From: Patulibacter sp. SYSU D01012
GTDB taxonomy: Bacteria > Actinomycetota > Thermoleophilia > Solirubrobacterales > Solirubrobacteraceae
DNA: 64,000 nucleotides
Direction of reading: 5' to 3'
NCBI RefSeq assembly: GCF_017916475.1
Contig: NZ_JAFMTB010000002.1
Span: forward strand, 434,001-498,000
Made by a program: the position numbers and the translations under genes
In this document: positions 42,870 through 51,668 of the stretch, in pieces
Layout of the letters: the number at the start of each line of letters is the position of its first letter
Position numbering within the stretch: the stretch's first letter is position 1
Notes under the pieces: model-generated
Seen by the model: the letters and a program-made list of their open reading frames with translations, nothing else
Told to the model about the DNA's origin: nothing
The model's database searches: none

Positions 42870-44579
42870 TCACTTGTTCGTCGGGACCTGCAGGTACTGC
42901 ATGGCGTAGCGGGCGATCTTGCCGAACGCCGGACCCGCCACCGTCGCGCCGTAGCCGCCGCCGGCCGGCTCGTCGGCGACGACGACGATGATGACCTTGG
43001 GGTTCGACGCGGGCGCGAAGCCGGCGATCGACGCGACGTTGCGGTTCTCGACGTACTCGCCCAGCTTCTCGTCGTAGACGTTGGACGTGCCGGTCTTGCC
43101 CGCCAGCGTGTAGCCCGGGACGTGGACCTCGGACGCCGTGCCGCCCGGCTCGAAGACGCCGGTGAGCATGCCGCGCAGCTCCTGCGCGACCTGCGGCCGC
43201 AGGATGCGCTTGCCCTTCGCGCGCTCGGCGGGCCGGCCGCCGACGGTCTTGAGCAGCGTGGGGTGCCGGATGACGCCGCCGTTGGCGATCGTCGCGTAGG
43301 CGTTGGCGATCTGCAGCGGCGTGACGAGCTGCCCCTGGCCGATCGGCAGGTTGCCCATCGTGGAGCCGGAGTAGTCGGCGACCTTCGGCAGCAGCCCCTG
43401 CTCCTCCCACAGGCCCAGCCCGGTCTTGGCGCCGAAGCCGAAGTTGCGCATCCAGCCGTCGAAGGCGCCCTCCCCGCGCTTGTCGTTGAGCGCCATGCCG
43501 ATCTTGATCGCGCCGACGTTGGAGGACTGCGCCAGGATGCCGCCGGGGGTCAGCGTCTCGACGCCGTGGTCGTGCGAGTCCTTGATGACGCGGTCGGCGA
43601 CCTGCATCTGCGGCGGGACGACGAACTTCGTCTCCGGCGTGACGACGCGGTCCTGCAGCGCCCCGGCGACGGCGACGGCCTTGAAGGTCGAGCCCGGCTC
43701 GTACGTCAGGCTCGTCGCCAGGTTGGTGCGGTACTCCGCCGGCGCGCCGGCCGGGTCGTTGGGGTCCACGCGCGGCCAGTTGGCCATCGACAGGATCTCC
43801 CCGTCGGGCTGCATGACGATCGCGGTGGCGTGCTTGGGCCGGTACGTCTGGCCCAGCTCGCCGAGCGCGTCCTCGGTCATCTTCTGGATGTTCGCGTCGA
43901 GGGTCAGCGACACGTCCTTGCCGGGGACCATCGGGCGGTCCGTGCGCGTGCGCAGGGTGTTGCCCGAGCCCGCGTTCGTCAGGGTCTCCTCGCCGTAGGT
44001 GCCCTTGAGCGTGTCGTCCAGGGCGTCCTCCAGGCCGGAGAGCGCCTTGTCGTCGTTGCCGTAGCCGCCGAGCAGCTGCCCCGCGAGCGGGCCGCCGGGG
44101 TACGAGCGGCGGTTGCGCGGCTCGTACGACAGGCCGGTCAGGCGGATCCCGAGCTTCTTCGCCCGGTCCTTCATCGCCTGGATCTTCGTCTCGGGGACCG
44201 AGCGGCCCAGGTACTCGAAGCTCTTGCCCGTGGTCAGCGCCTTCAGGACCTCGTCCTCGTCGAGGCCCAGGCTCTCCGCGATCACCTGGGCCATCTGCGC
44301 CGGCTGCTGCGGCGGCTTGAGGGTGCGCAGCTCGAGCACCTGCTTCGAGCTGACCGCCACGTCGGCGGCGGGCTCGGACACCGCCAGCGGCGTGCCGTGC
44401 CGGTCGGCGATCTCGCCCCGCAGCGCGAGGACCTTGCGCTGGGTGACCTGCTGACCCGTGGCCCGGACGCTGAGCGTGTCGGCCTTCGCCAGGGCGAACC
44501 AGACGGAGCGCAGGCCGGCGAGGGCCACGAGGACCATCGCGACGGTGAAGAGCACGCGCAGGCGGCGGTCGGCGTACAT
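42870..44579 (-). CDS. ftsI: Septal peptidoglycan transpeptidase FtsI (PBP3 type)
   Basis: 569 residues. One N-terminal membrane helix (about 8-28), a pedestal domain (GEIADRHGTPLA, RRSYPGGPLAGQLLG), and the transpeptidase domain with the active serine at about Ser297 in PGSTFKAV, SSN in LAQSSNVGAI and KTGTS in LAGKTGTSNV. There is no PASTA domain. It crosslinks septal peptidoglycan with FtsW. The ATG at 44579 sits 85 bases after the ftsL-like gene. Confidence 0.95.
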   Translation of the reverse strand: MYADRRLRVLFTVAMVLVALAGLRSVWFALAKADTLSVRATGQQVTQRKVLALRGEIADRHGTPLAVSEPAADVAVSSKQVLELRTLKPPQQPAQMAQVIAESLGLDEDEVLKALTTGKSFEYLGRSVPETKIQAMKDRAKKLGIRLTGLSYEPRNRRSYPGGPLAGQLLGGYGNDDKALSGLEDALDDTLKGTYGEETLTNAGSGNTLRTRTDRPMVPGKDVSLTLDANIQKMTEDALGELGQTYRPKHATAIVMQPDGEILSMANWPRVDPNDPAGAPAEYRTNLATSLTYEPGSTFKAVAVAGALQDRVVTPETKFVVPPQMQVADRVIKDSHDHGVETLTPGGILAQSSNVGAIKIGMALNDKRGEGAFDGWMRNFGFGAKTGLGLWEEQGLLPKVADYSGSTMGNLPIGQGQLVTPLQIANAYATIANGGVIRHPTLLKTVGGRPAERAKGKRILRPQVAQELRGMLTGVFEPGGTASEVHVPGYTLAGKTGTSNVYDEKLGEYVENRNVASIAGFAPASNPKVIIVVVADEPAGGGYGATVAGPAFGKIARYAMQYLQVPTNK

Positions 44580-44664
44580 GCCGCCCTCTTCGCCGCGCGG
44601 ACGCCCGCCCCTTCCCGCGCGCGCGACCCTGGCGGGCCGGCGCTCGCCGCGGGCCCGCCGGCCG

Positions 44665-45528
44665 CTAGCCGCCCGCCGGGACGCCGGGCGTCGGCGTGCC
44701 GGACCCCGTCCCGGCGGCGCCGGCGCCGGCGCCGGCGCCCGCGGCAGCGGAGCCGCTGGCCGCGCCGGAGGTCCCGGACGGGCCGGCGGCGGTGGAGGAG
44801 CCGGCGGCGGCGGACGAGGACCCGGCGGCCCCGGCGGCGGCGGTGCCCGTGGCGCCCGGCGTCGCGCCCGACGGCGATGCGGCGGCCGCCGGCGGGGCCG
44901 TCCCGGCGCCCGGGGCGGCGGTCCCGTCGGTCGCGGCGCCCGCGCCGGCCTCCGGGTCGTCGCCGTTCTGCTCCGAGACGTTCGGCGCGGGCTTCCAGCC
45001 GGCGGCCGGCGGCGCGACCGCCTGCGCGGCGCGGCGGGCGTCGACCGTGCCGGCGTCGACGTACCCGATGCCCTCGGGGTCGGGCATGACCATCCCGGCC
45101 TCGCGGCCGTAGGTCGTCACCCGGTCGGGCGATCCCAGCTCGGCGACCTCGCCCCGCAGCGCGGCGGTGCGGCGCTCGAGCGCGCCGATCTTCGTCTCGC
45201 GCGCGGCGATGGCCTGGTTGGTCTGCAGCGTGGCGGCGTGCAGCGCGATGACGCCGCAGCCGAGCACGAGGATCGCGGCCAGCCACGGCCGCCCGCCGGT
45301 CAGGCGGCCCAGCAGCAGCGCCGCCAGGCGCACGGGCACGAGGGCCAGGCGGACCGGCAGGAGCGCGACGCGCACGCCGAGCGGCGCGTCGGTCCGGCGC
45401 CGCGGGCCCGGCGCGCGGCGCGGCGCGGCGGCCGGCGCACGGCGGGGGGCGGGATCGGGGACGGCGCGCAGGCGCGGGCGCACGACCCGACGACGGGCCT
45501 GGTGCTCGTGGATCGGCGCGGCGCTCAT
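44665..45528 (-). CDS. ftsL: FtsL-like division protein with long low-complexity tail
   Basis: 287 residues. The N-terminal 75 residues are Arg/Pro-rich and cytoplasmic; a membrane helix lies at about 81-98 (PWLAAILVLGCGVIALHAAT), then a short coiled coil (about 100-132, AARETKIGALERRTAALRGEVAEL) and the DRVTTYGREAGMVMPDPEGIGYV segment common in actinobacterial FtsL proteins. The last ~120 residues are Ala/Gly/Ser/Pro repeats. The position between rsmH and ftsI supports FtsL. The ATG overlaps the rsmH stop (ATGA). Confidence 0.75.
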   Translation of the reverse strand: MSAAPIHEHQARRRVVRPRLRAVPDPAPRRAPAAAPRRAPGPRRRTDAPLGVRVALLPVRLALVPVRLAALLLGRLTGGRPWLAAILVLGCGVIALHAATLQTNQAIAARETKIGALERRTAALRGEVAELGSPDRVTTYGREAGMVMPDPEGIGYVDAGTVDARRAAQAVAPPAAGWKPAPNVSEQNGDDPEAGAGAATDGTAAPGAGTAPPAAAASPSGATPGATGTAAAGAAGSSSAAAGSSTAAGPSGTSGAASGSAAAGAGAGAGAAGTGSGTPTPGVPAGG

Positions 45529-46532
45529 GCGGCGACCTCGTCGACGATGCGGCGGGCGCCGCGCAGGCGGGCGGAGCGCGAGCGCGGGTTGCGCGCCTCC
45601 TCCTCGGGCATCGGCGCGACGCCGCGGCGCGGGCCGATCAGCTCGGCCTGCGGCTCGTGGCCGCAGACGCAGACGGGCAGGTCGGGCGGGCAGACGCAGC
45701 CCTGCAGCAGGTCGCCGAAGAAGCGCTTCAGGCGCCGGTCCTCGAGCGAGTGGAAGGAGATGGCGACCAGGCGGCCGTCGCGGTGCAGCAGGTCCCAGGC
45801 GGCGGGCAGCGCGCGGTCGATCTGGCCGAGCTCGTCGTTGACCGCGATCCGCAGCGCCTGGAAGGTGCGCTTGGCGGGGTGGCCGCCGGCGTAGCGGGCG
45901 GGCGTGGGGATCGCGCGGGTGACGACGTCGACCAGGCGGCCGGTCGTGTCGATCGGCGCCTTCGCGCGCTCGCGGACGATGGCGCGGGCGATCTTGCCGG
46001 CGTAGCGCTCCTCGGCGTACTCGCGCAGCAGGCGCGCGAGCTCGCGCTCCTCGGCGGTCGCCACCAGGTCGGCGGCGGAGGGCAGCTCGGCGCCCTCCTC
46101 CCCCAGCCCCATGCGCATGTCGAGGGGCGCGTCCTGGGTGTAGGCGAAGCCGCGGTCGGCCTGATCGATCTGCATGGAGGACATGCCGAGGTCCAGGTAC
46201 GCCCCGTCCGCCCGGAACCCTTCCTCGCCGAGCCGGGCGAACGCCTCGGCGAACGGCGCGGCGACGATCCGCACGCGGCAGGGGGCGTCGGCGGCGAAGC
46301 GCTCGGCGATCGCCAGGGCGACCGGGTCGCGGTCGACGACCACGAGCTGCCCCTCGGGACCCAGCCGCTCGGCGACCAGGGCGGCGTGGCCGCCGGCCCC
46401 GAACGTGCCGTCGACGATCGTCTGGCCCGGCCGCGGGTCGAGCATGGCCACCAGCTCGTCGGCCAGCACGGGCAGGTGCGGCGCGCCGGGCTCCTGGCCG
46501 TCGGCGTCCGAGCGCTCCGACGGACCCGCCAT
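45525..46532 (-). CDS. rsmH: 16S rRNA (cytosine-N4)-methyltransferase RsmH
   Basis: 335 residues. HLPVLADELVAML, the SAM site IVDGTFGAGGHAALVAERL, YLDLGMSSMQIDQADRGF, GKIARAIV and ISFHSLEDRRLKRFF are standard for RsmH/MraW. It methylates C1402 of 16S rRNA. A CVCPPDLPVCVCGHE cysteine-rich insert is seen as in many homologues. It starts three bases after mraZ. Confidence 0.96.
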   Translation of the reverse strand: MAGPSERSDADGQEPGAPHLPVLADELVAMLDPRPGQTIVDGTFGAGGHAALVAERLGPEGQLVVVDRDPVALAIAERFAADAPCRVRIVAAPFAEAFARLGEEGFRADGAYLDLGMSSMQIDQADRGFAYTQDAPLDMRMGLGEEGAELPSAADLVATAEERELARLLREYAEERYAGKIARAIVRERAKAPIDTTGRLVDVVTRAIPTPARYAGGHPAKRTFQALRIAVNDELGQIDRALPAAWDLLHRDGRLVAISFHSLEDRRLKRFFGDLLQGCVCPPDLPVCVCGHEPQAELIGPRRGVAPMPEEEARNPRSRSARLRGARRIVDEVAA

Positions 46533-46535
46533 CGG

Positions 46536-47012
46536 TCAGCCCTCCGCGGGCGGGTCGAACGGGAAGGGCTGGGCGCCGATCTCGTTCGCGATGTCGAGCA
46601 TCGCGCTCTGCAGGTCGGGCGCGTAGCGGGCCCAGCCCTCGCGGTCCCACAGCTCGAAGCGCCGGCCGGAGCCGACGAGCAGGACGTCCTTGGAGGTGAT
46701 CTTCGCGTGGTCGAGCAACGGTCCCGAGATCGTGACGCGTCCCTGGCCGTCCAGGTCGGCCGGGGTCACCGCGGAGTTCAGCGAGCGCTCGATCTGGCGC
46801 GTGCGCGGGTCGAGCGGGTGACGGCCGCGGAGGGACGCCTCGACGAAGCGGCGGTAGTCCTCCACCGGCTCGATGCCGACGGCGGGCACGTCGAAGGAGC
46901 GGACGAGGACCAGGCCGGCCTTGAAGGGCTCGCGGAACCGCGCCGGGATCGTCAGGCGGTTCTTCGCGTCGAGCGTGAGCTCGAACTGGGACTGGAGCTG
47001 GAGGTCCGACAA
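46536..47012 (-). CDS. mraZ: Transcriptional regulator MraZ
   Basis: 158 residues with two AbrB-like repeats: FELTLDAKNRLTIPARFREPF and TPADLDGQGRVTISGPLLDHA. MraZ binds repeats upstream of its own operon and tunes the dcw cluster. The TTG at 47012 is chosen because it gives the normal length and follows a -10 and MraZ boxes at 47096-47127. An open frame to the GTG at 47120 would cover those sites and is arginine-rich, so it is not used. No Shine-Dalgarno is evident before the TTG. Confidence 0.88.
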   Translation of the reverse strand: MSDLQLQSQFELTLDAKNRLTIPARFREPFKAGLVLVRSFDVPAVGIEPVEDYRRFVEASLRGRHPLDPRTRQIERSLNSAVTPADLDGQGRVTISGPLLDHAKITSKDVLLVGSGRRFELWDREGWARYAPDLQSAMLDIANEIGAQPFPFDPPAEG

Positions 47013-47095
47013 GGCGGGTGACCGGCGAGATGACCGGTGCGAGCCGGGCCGGGTGCGGTGGGAGGAACCGCGCCCCGGCCCGACTCGCTGAGCGG

Positions 47096-47127
47096 AATGT
47101 ACCCCACTGCCCCCCACCACGCACCAC
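47096..47127 (-). promoter_or_regulatory. dcw promoter with MraZ box
   Basis: On the minus strand three GTGG(T/G) repeats stand exactly 10 bases apart (47127-47123, 47117-47113, 47107-47103), directly followed by a TACATT -10 hexamer (47101-47096). MraZ is known to bind direct TGGG-type repeats separated by five bases next to its own promoter. The predicted leader to the TTG is about 75 bases. Confidence 0.6.
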
Positions 47128-47640
47128 GATTTCGCCCCAGCGCCCCACTCGACCGTACCGGCGCCTCCGGCGGAACACGCGTTCGCACGACGTTTCTCCC
47201 GCTAGCACCGCAGAACTTGACCTGAGACAGGCCGTTTCATATCCCGTTGCAAGATCCGGTGCACGGAGAAATAGGAACGGGCGTTCGTCGGACGGACGCC
47301 GATGTTCGGTCCCGTTCGGTCGGCGCGGCCGCGTTCGAGGCCTCGTACGGGGGCGCGGTGGCGAGCCGGTGGGGCGATGTGGGGCACCTCGGTGGGCCGC
47401 GGTGGGGCGGTGGGGCGCGGTCGTCCGGCGGCGTCGGATCGGGTGCGGTCCAGGGCGCGTGGGCGGGCCGGCCGCGGCACGGCTCTCGCCCGCGAACCCG
47501 CAGGCGGCGGCACCGCGCGCGTGGTGCCGAGGGCGCGCGACCCGTCGACCGCCGCACGGCTGCTCCCGCCCGCGGACGCGCGGGCCGTCGCGCCTCCGTG
47601 GTCGCGCCGGCGCCCAGCTCCCGCGGGTACGGTCGGCCGC
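47128..47640. other. Intergenic region between mraZ and the cupin gene
   Basis: About 510 bases with no convincing gene; small open frames are Arg/Gly-rich shadows. It holds a plus-strand cluster of TGGGG/TGGGC words (47370-47415), a possible plus-strand promoter (TTGACC at 47217-47222, 17-base spacer, TATCCC) and, just before the cupin gene, TACGGT at 47628-47633, seven bases from its ATG. Confidence 0.5.
47628..47633 (+). promoter_or_regulatory. Leaderless-type -10 for the cupin gene
   Basis: TACGGT seven bases before the ATG at 47641; same layout as at scpA and the small membrane protein. Confidence 0.4.
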
Positions 47641-48294
47641 ATGGCCGCCGTCCCTGATCCCTCCCCCGCCGTCCGCCGGCTCGACGCCCTGGACGCGGTC
47701 CCGTCCGCGGCCGGCGTGTCCTGGTCCGCGCTGCGCGACGCCGTCGGGTTCACCGGCGCGGCGGCGAACGTGTTCCGCGCCGACGGCCCGGGCGTCGTGC
47801 TCGTCGAGCCCCACGACGAGACGACGAGCGGCGCGGCGGGGCACGACGAGCTGTACGTCGTGCTGACCGGCCACGCCGTCGCCCGCGTCGACGGCGCGGA
47901 GCACGACGCGCCCGCGGGGACGCTGCTGCGCGCGGCGCCCGGCACGCCCCGCGAGCTCGTCGCCCAGGAGGCGGGCACCACGGTGCTGGTGGTGGGCGGC
48001 GCGCCGGGCGCCGCGGGGCCGCCGTCGGCGTGGACGCGCTGGACGCGCGCGTACGCACGGCACGAGGCGGGCGACACGGCCGGCGGCATCGCCGAGCTCG
48101 AGGCGGCGCACCGGGACCACCCGGGGCACCCGCTCGTGCACTACCACCTGGCGTGCCTGCGCACGGCGACCGGCGAGCTGGCGCGCGCCCGCGAGCACCT
48201 GGCGGCGGCGAACGCGGGCGACCCGCGAACGGTGGCCTGGGCGCGCCGCGACGACGACCTGGCGGCCCTACGGGCCGACCGCCCCGGCGACTAG
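47641..48294 (+). CDS. Cupin domain protein with C-terminal TPR-like helices
   Basis: 217 residues. Residues about 40-125 form a small cupin barrel (HDETTSGAAGHDELYVVLTGHAVARVDG with the metal-binding His/Glu pattern, then PAGTLLRAAPGTPRELVA). Residues about 135-200 form a helical hairpin pair like a TPR (RAYARHEAGDTAGGIAELEAAHRDHP, LACLRTATGELARAREHL). The combination is seen in uncharacterised actinobacterial proteins; the function is unknown. The gene ends in a four-base convergent overlap with the large regulator gene. Confidence 0.72.
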   Translation: MAAVPDPSPAVRRLDALDAVPSAAGVSWSALRDAVGFTGAAANVFRADGPGVVLVEPHDETTSGAAGHDELYVVLTGHAVARVDGAEHDAPAGTLLRAAPGTPRELVAQEAGTTVLVVGGAPGAAGPPSAWTRWTRAYARHEAGDTAGGIAELEAAHRDHPGHPLVHYHLACLRTATGELARAREHLAAANAGDPRTVAWARRDDDLAALRADRPGD

Positions 48295-51200
48295 CCGCCC
48301 AGGCGGCGCAGCCCGTCCGCCGCCTGCGCCGCCCAGTGCGGCGCGCCGACGCGGCCCGCGACCGCGGCGGCCCGGCGCAGGTGGGCCGCCGCGTCGCGCG
48401 GGCGTCCGAGCGTCTCGGCGAGGGCGGCCAGGTGCAGGGCGACGGGGCCGGTGGTCACCATCCCGCTGCCGGCGCCCGCCAGCTCGTCCGCCGCCGGCAG
48501 GAGCGCGGCGTGCAGGCGCTCGGCCGCGGCGCGGTCGCCCGTCCGCACCGCGGCGACCGCCTGCAGCGTCAGGCGCGCCTCGAGCAGGACGTCCCCCGGC
48601 GAGGCCGGCGTGCGGGCCGCCGCGGCCCGGGCCGCCTCCGCGTCGCCCTCGGCGAGGAGCAGCAACGGCCGCACCCAGGGCGCGTACGGCCCGAAGGCGG
48701 CGTCCGCCTGCGCGGCATCGACCCGGGGCAGGTCGAGCGCCAGGAGCGCGAGCGGGACGATCCCCGCCTCGACGCCCGGCATGCCCGCGCCGCGCAGCCG
48801 GACGCCGAGCGTCCGGTAGGCCGCGCGCGCCTCGTCGTGCCGGCCGCGGATCGCCGCGCGCAGCGCCGCGTAGCCCGCCGTGAACACCGCCACGAGCGGC
48901 AGCCCGTGCCGCGCCGCGAGCGCGTCGGCGGCCGCGGCGTGCCGGTCGGCGGCGTCCAGGTCGGCGAGCGCCGTCCGGGCCTGGAGCACGACGAGGTGGC
49001 CCAGGACGGCGTGGGCGGTCAGGCCCTCCCCCTTCCCGGCGATCGCGAGCAGCTCCTCGCCGATCGCCGCGCGCTCCGGCGCCAGCCCGGCGCGCGAGAA
49101 CGCCTGAAGCCAGCGGGCGTTCAGCGCCAGCGCGAGCAGCGCCGGGTCGCCGCTGCGGCGGGCGAGCGCCTCCGCGGCGGCGGCCGCCTCGGCACCCCGC
49201 CCCGCGTCGGCGCGGCGCTCCGTCGCGATCGCGGCCAGCAGGCGGGTCCGGTGGACGTCGTGACCGGGCGGCAGCGCTGCGAGGGCGTGCTCGGCCGCGT
49301 CCGCGATCCTGGCCGCGAGCGCTTCGTCGTCGTTCGTCGTCCACGCCGCCGGGACGACGGAGGCGCCGATCGCCTCGGCGACCAGCACCGGGTCGCCCAG
49401 CGCCTGCGCGTCGTCGAGCGCGGCCGCGCGCCGGCGGCGGGCGGTGGCCAGGTCGCCGCCGACGGCCGCGGCGCGGACGAGCCCCATGCGGGCCTGCAGC
49501 CGCGCCCGCGGATCGGCGCTGCCGCCCCGGTGCTGCGCGTCGAGCGCCGCCTGCCACCACCCGGCCGCGTCGGCCGGGGCGAAGCGCGCCTCCGCCCGCT
49601 CCGCCGCGCGGCGGGCGTCCCGGGCGACGTCCTCCGCCGGCGCGCGGTCGCCGGCCCGCACGGCGTGGTGGGCGATCGCCTCGGCGTCGTCGGGCCGCCG
49701 CGCCCGCAGCGCCGCGGCGGCCGCCGCGTGCCAGCGCACGCGGCGCGCGACGGGCACGTCGTCGTGGACGGTCTCGCGGACCAGCGCGTGGGCGAAGCGC
49801 AGCCCCGTCCCGTCCTCGGTCAGCAGGCCGGCGAGGAGCGCGTGCTCGACGGCGTCCAGGACCGCCTCCTCGTCGCCCACGAGCGGGACGAGGACGTCCA
49901 GATCGACCGCGTCGCCCAGGATCGCCGCGCGCCGCAGCACGCCCAGGGCCGGCGCCGGCAGGCGAGCCAGGCGCTGCCGCAGGACGTCGCGCACCCCCGC
50001 CGGCACGGCGTCGAGGCCGGCGAGCCCCTCGGCGTCCCACACGCGCGCCAGCTCCCGGGCCAGGAACGGGTTGCCGCCGCTGCGCGCGTGGATCGCGCGG
50101 GCGTCCGCCTCGGGCAGCGGGCGGCCGACGACGCCGGCCGCCAGCGCCGCCACGGCGTCGCGGTCCAGGCCGCCCAGGTAGACGCGGGCCGGCTCGAGCC
50201 GCGCCGCGCGGGCGAGCGCGTCGGCGAGCGGCGTCGGCACCTCGGTCGTGCGGTACGTCCCGACGAGCAGGACGGGACCGGCGGCCGCGTCCCCCGCGAC
50301 GGCGGTCAGGCGACCGAGCGTCTCCTCGTCCGCCCAGTGCAGGTCGTCGAGGACGACGAGCACCGGGCCGCGGGCGGTCACGGCGGCGAGCGCCTGCGCC
50401 GCGGCGCGGTGGCGCCGGAAGCGGGCGGCCAGCGGGTCCGCACCGGCGTCGCCGGCGTCCGCCGCGGGCGTGCCGAGCGTCGCCTCGACCTGCGCCCAGG
50501 GCCACGCGTCGGGCGCACCCGGCAGCTCCGGGGCGGCGCCGCGCCCCGTCCGCCACCCGGCGGCGCGCAGCCGGCCGGCGAGGGCGTCGGTCAGCGCGGT
50601 CTTGCCGGCTCCGGGGGCCCCGGAGACGACCGCCAGGCGGGGCGCGCCCACGGACCGGACGCCGTCGGCGGCCCGCAGCAGGGCGGCGAGCTCGGCGTCC
50701 CGGCCGACGACGGGCGGCGGCCCGGTGCCCGTCGTGCCGGCCGCGTCCGCGCGGCCCGGGTCTTCGCGGACACGTCCGGCCCCGGCGGCCGCGCCGGCGC
50801 GGTCGAGGGCCGGCGACTGCGCCAGCAGGTCGGCCTCGAGCGTCCGCAACGCGGCGCCGGGGTCCAGGCCGGCGTGCTCGCGCAGCGCCGTGCGGGCCCG
50901 ACGGACGGCGGCGAGGGCGTCGCCCTGACGTCCCGCCCGGTACAGGGCGAGCCCGAGCAGGCCCCACCCGGGCTCGTGCAGCGGGCGCTCGCCGACGAGC
51001 GCCTCGAGCGCCGGGACGGCGTCGGCCGGGCGGCCGAGGGCCAGGAACGCCTCGGCCCGGCGGGAGACGGCGAGCGCGCGCAGCTCGTCCAGGGCCGCGG
51101 CCGCGGCCCGGCCCCAGTCGTGGTCGGCGGCCTCGGGGTACGCCGGCCCCCGCCACAGGGCCAGCGCGTCGTCCAGGCCCGCGAGCGCCGCGTCCGCGCG

Positions 51201-51560
51201 CCCGGCGGTCAGGTCGTCCCCGGCCGTGGCGACGAGGTCCGCGAAGCGCCACGCGTCGACGTCCTGCCGGGCGGCCCGCAGCGCGTAGCCGGGCGCCACG
51301 GTCACGAGCAGGCGGGCCGGACTCCGCGGCGGACGGTCCGGCTCGAGCGCCTTGCGCAGGGCGCCGACGAACGTCTGCAGCGCACCCAGAGCCCCGTCGG
51401 GCGGGTGGTCCCACAGGTCCTCGACCAGCGTCGCCGCGGGCACCACGCGGCCCTCCGCGACGAGCAGCCGCGCGAGCACGGCGCGGTGCCGGGGGCCCTT
51501 CAGGTCGACGACGCCGCGGGCGTCCTCCGCCTCGAGCGGCCCGAGGACGCGGAACCTCAC
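48291..51560 (-). CDS. BTAD/AfsR-type regulator with AAA ATPase and TPR repeats
   Basis: About 1089 residues. An OmpR-type winged helix (about 1-95: FRVLGPLEAEDARGVVDLKGPRHRAVLARLL and VAPGYAL), a bacterial transcriptional activation domain (about 100-245), a linker, then an AAA/NTPase module (Walker A SGAPGAGKTALTDAL near 315; VLVVLDDLHWADEETLGRL as Walker B near 395) and ~600 residues of TPR-like helical repeats. There is no LuxR domain at the end. Such SARP/MalT-like switches use ATP and a ligand to turn on nearby genes. The GTG at 51560 begins the conserved part; GTG 51569 is possible. A TACAGT -10 lies at 51602-51597. It is divergent from the hydrolase gene, its likely target. Confidence 0.85.
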   Translation of the reverse strand: MRFRVLGPLEAEDARGVVDLKGPRHRAVLARLLVAEGRVVPAATLVEDLWDHPPDGALGALQTFVGALRKALEPDRPPRSPARLLVTVAPGYALRAARQDVDAWRFADLVATAGDDLTAGRADAALAGLDDALALWRGPAYPEAADHDWGRAAAAALDELRALAVSRRAEAFLALGRPADAVPALEALVGERPLHEPGWGLLGLALYRAGRQGDALAAVRRARTALREHAGLDPGAALRTLEADLLAQSPALDRAGAAAGAGRVREDPGRADAAGTTGTGPPPVVGRDAELAALLRAADGVRSVGAPRLAVVSGAPGAGKTALTDALAGRLRAAGWRTGRGAAPELPGAPDAWPWAQVEATLGTPAADAGDAGADPLAARFRRHRAAAQALAAVTARGPVLVVLDDLHWADEETLGRLTAVAGDAAAGPVLLVGTYRTTEVPTPLADALARAARLEPARVYLGGLDRDAVAALAAGVVGRPLPEADARAIHARSGGNPFLARELARVWDAEGLAGLDAVPAGVRDVLRQRLARLPAPALGVLRRAAILGDAVDLDVLVPLVGDEEAVLDAVEHALLAGLLTEDGTGLRFAHALVRETVHDDVPVARRVRWHAAAAAALRARRPDDAEAIAHHAVRAGDRAPAEDVARDARRAAERAEARFAPADAAGWWQAALDAQHRGGSADPRARLQARMGLVRAAAVGGDLATARRRRAAALDDAQALGDPVLVAEAIGASVVPAAWTTNDDEALAARIADAAEHALAALPPGHDVHRTRLLAAIATERRADAGRGAEAAAAAEALARRSGDPALLALALNARWLQAFSRAGLAPERAAIGEELLAIAGKGEGLTAHAVLGHLVVLQARTALADLDAADRHAAAADALAARHGLPLVAVFTAGYAALRAAIRGRHDEARAAYRTLGVRLRGAGMPGVEAGIVPLALLALDLPRVDAAQADAAFGPYAPWVRPLLLLAEGDAEAARAAAARTPASPGDVLLEARLTLQAVAAVRTGDRAAAERLHAALLPAADELAGAGSGMVTTGPVALHLAALAETLGRPRDAAAHLRRAAAVAGRVGAPHWAAQAADGLRRLGG

Positions 51561-51596
51561 CGGCGGCACGGGCGGCGCGGGGCGGACACGGTCGGG

Positions 51597-51602
51597 ACTG
51601 TA
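51597..51602 (-). promoter_or_regulatory. -10 hexamer for the BTAD regulator
   Basis: TACAGT on the minus strand, 28-37 bases before the GTG candidates at 51569 and 51560. The whole divergent gap is about 108 bases. Confidence 0.35.
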
Positions 51603-51668
51603 GCCGCGCGTGGCCGGGCGCCGGCCGCTGCGCGCGCGCTGATCGGCCGCTGATCGGCGCGCCGCAGC

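Noticed and set aside
47013-47120. Longer MraZ starting at GTG 47120
   Set aside because: The extra residues are unlike the family, and the frame would cover the MraZ boxes and the predicted -10.
47247-47657. Small gene between mraZ and the cupin gene
   Set aside because: The frame is Arg/Gly-rich, has no ribosome site and no recognisable fold, and overlaps the cupin start.
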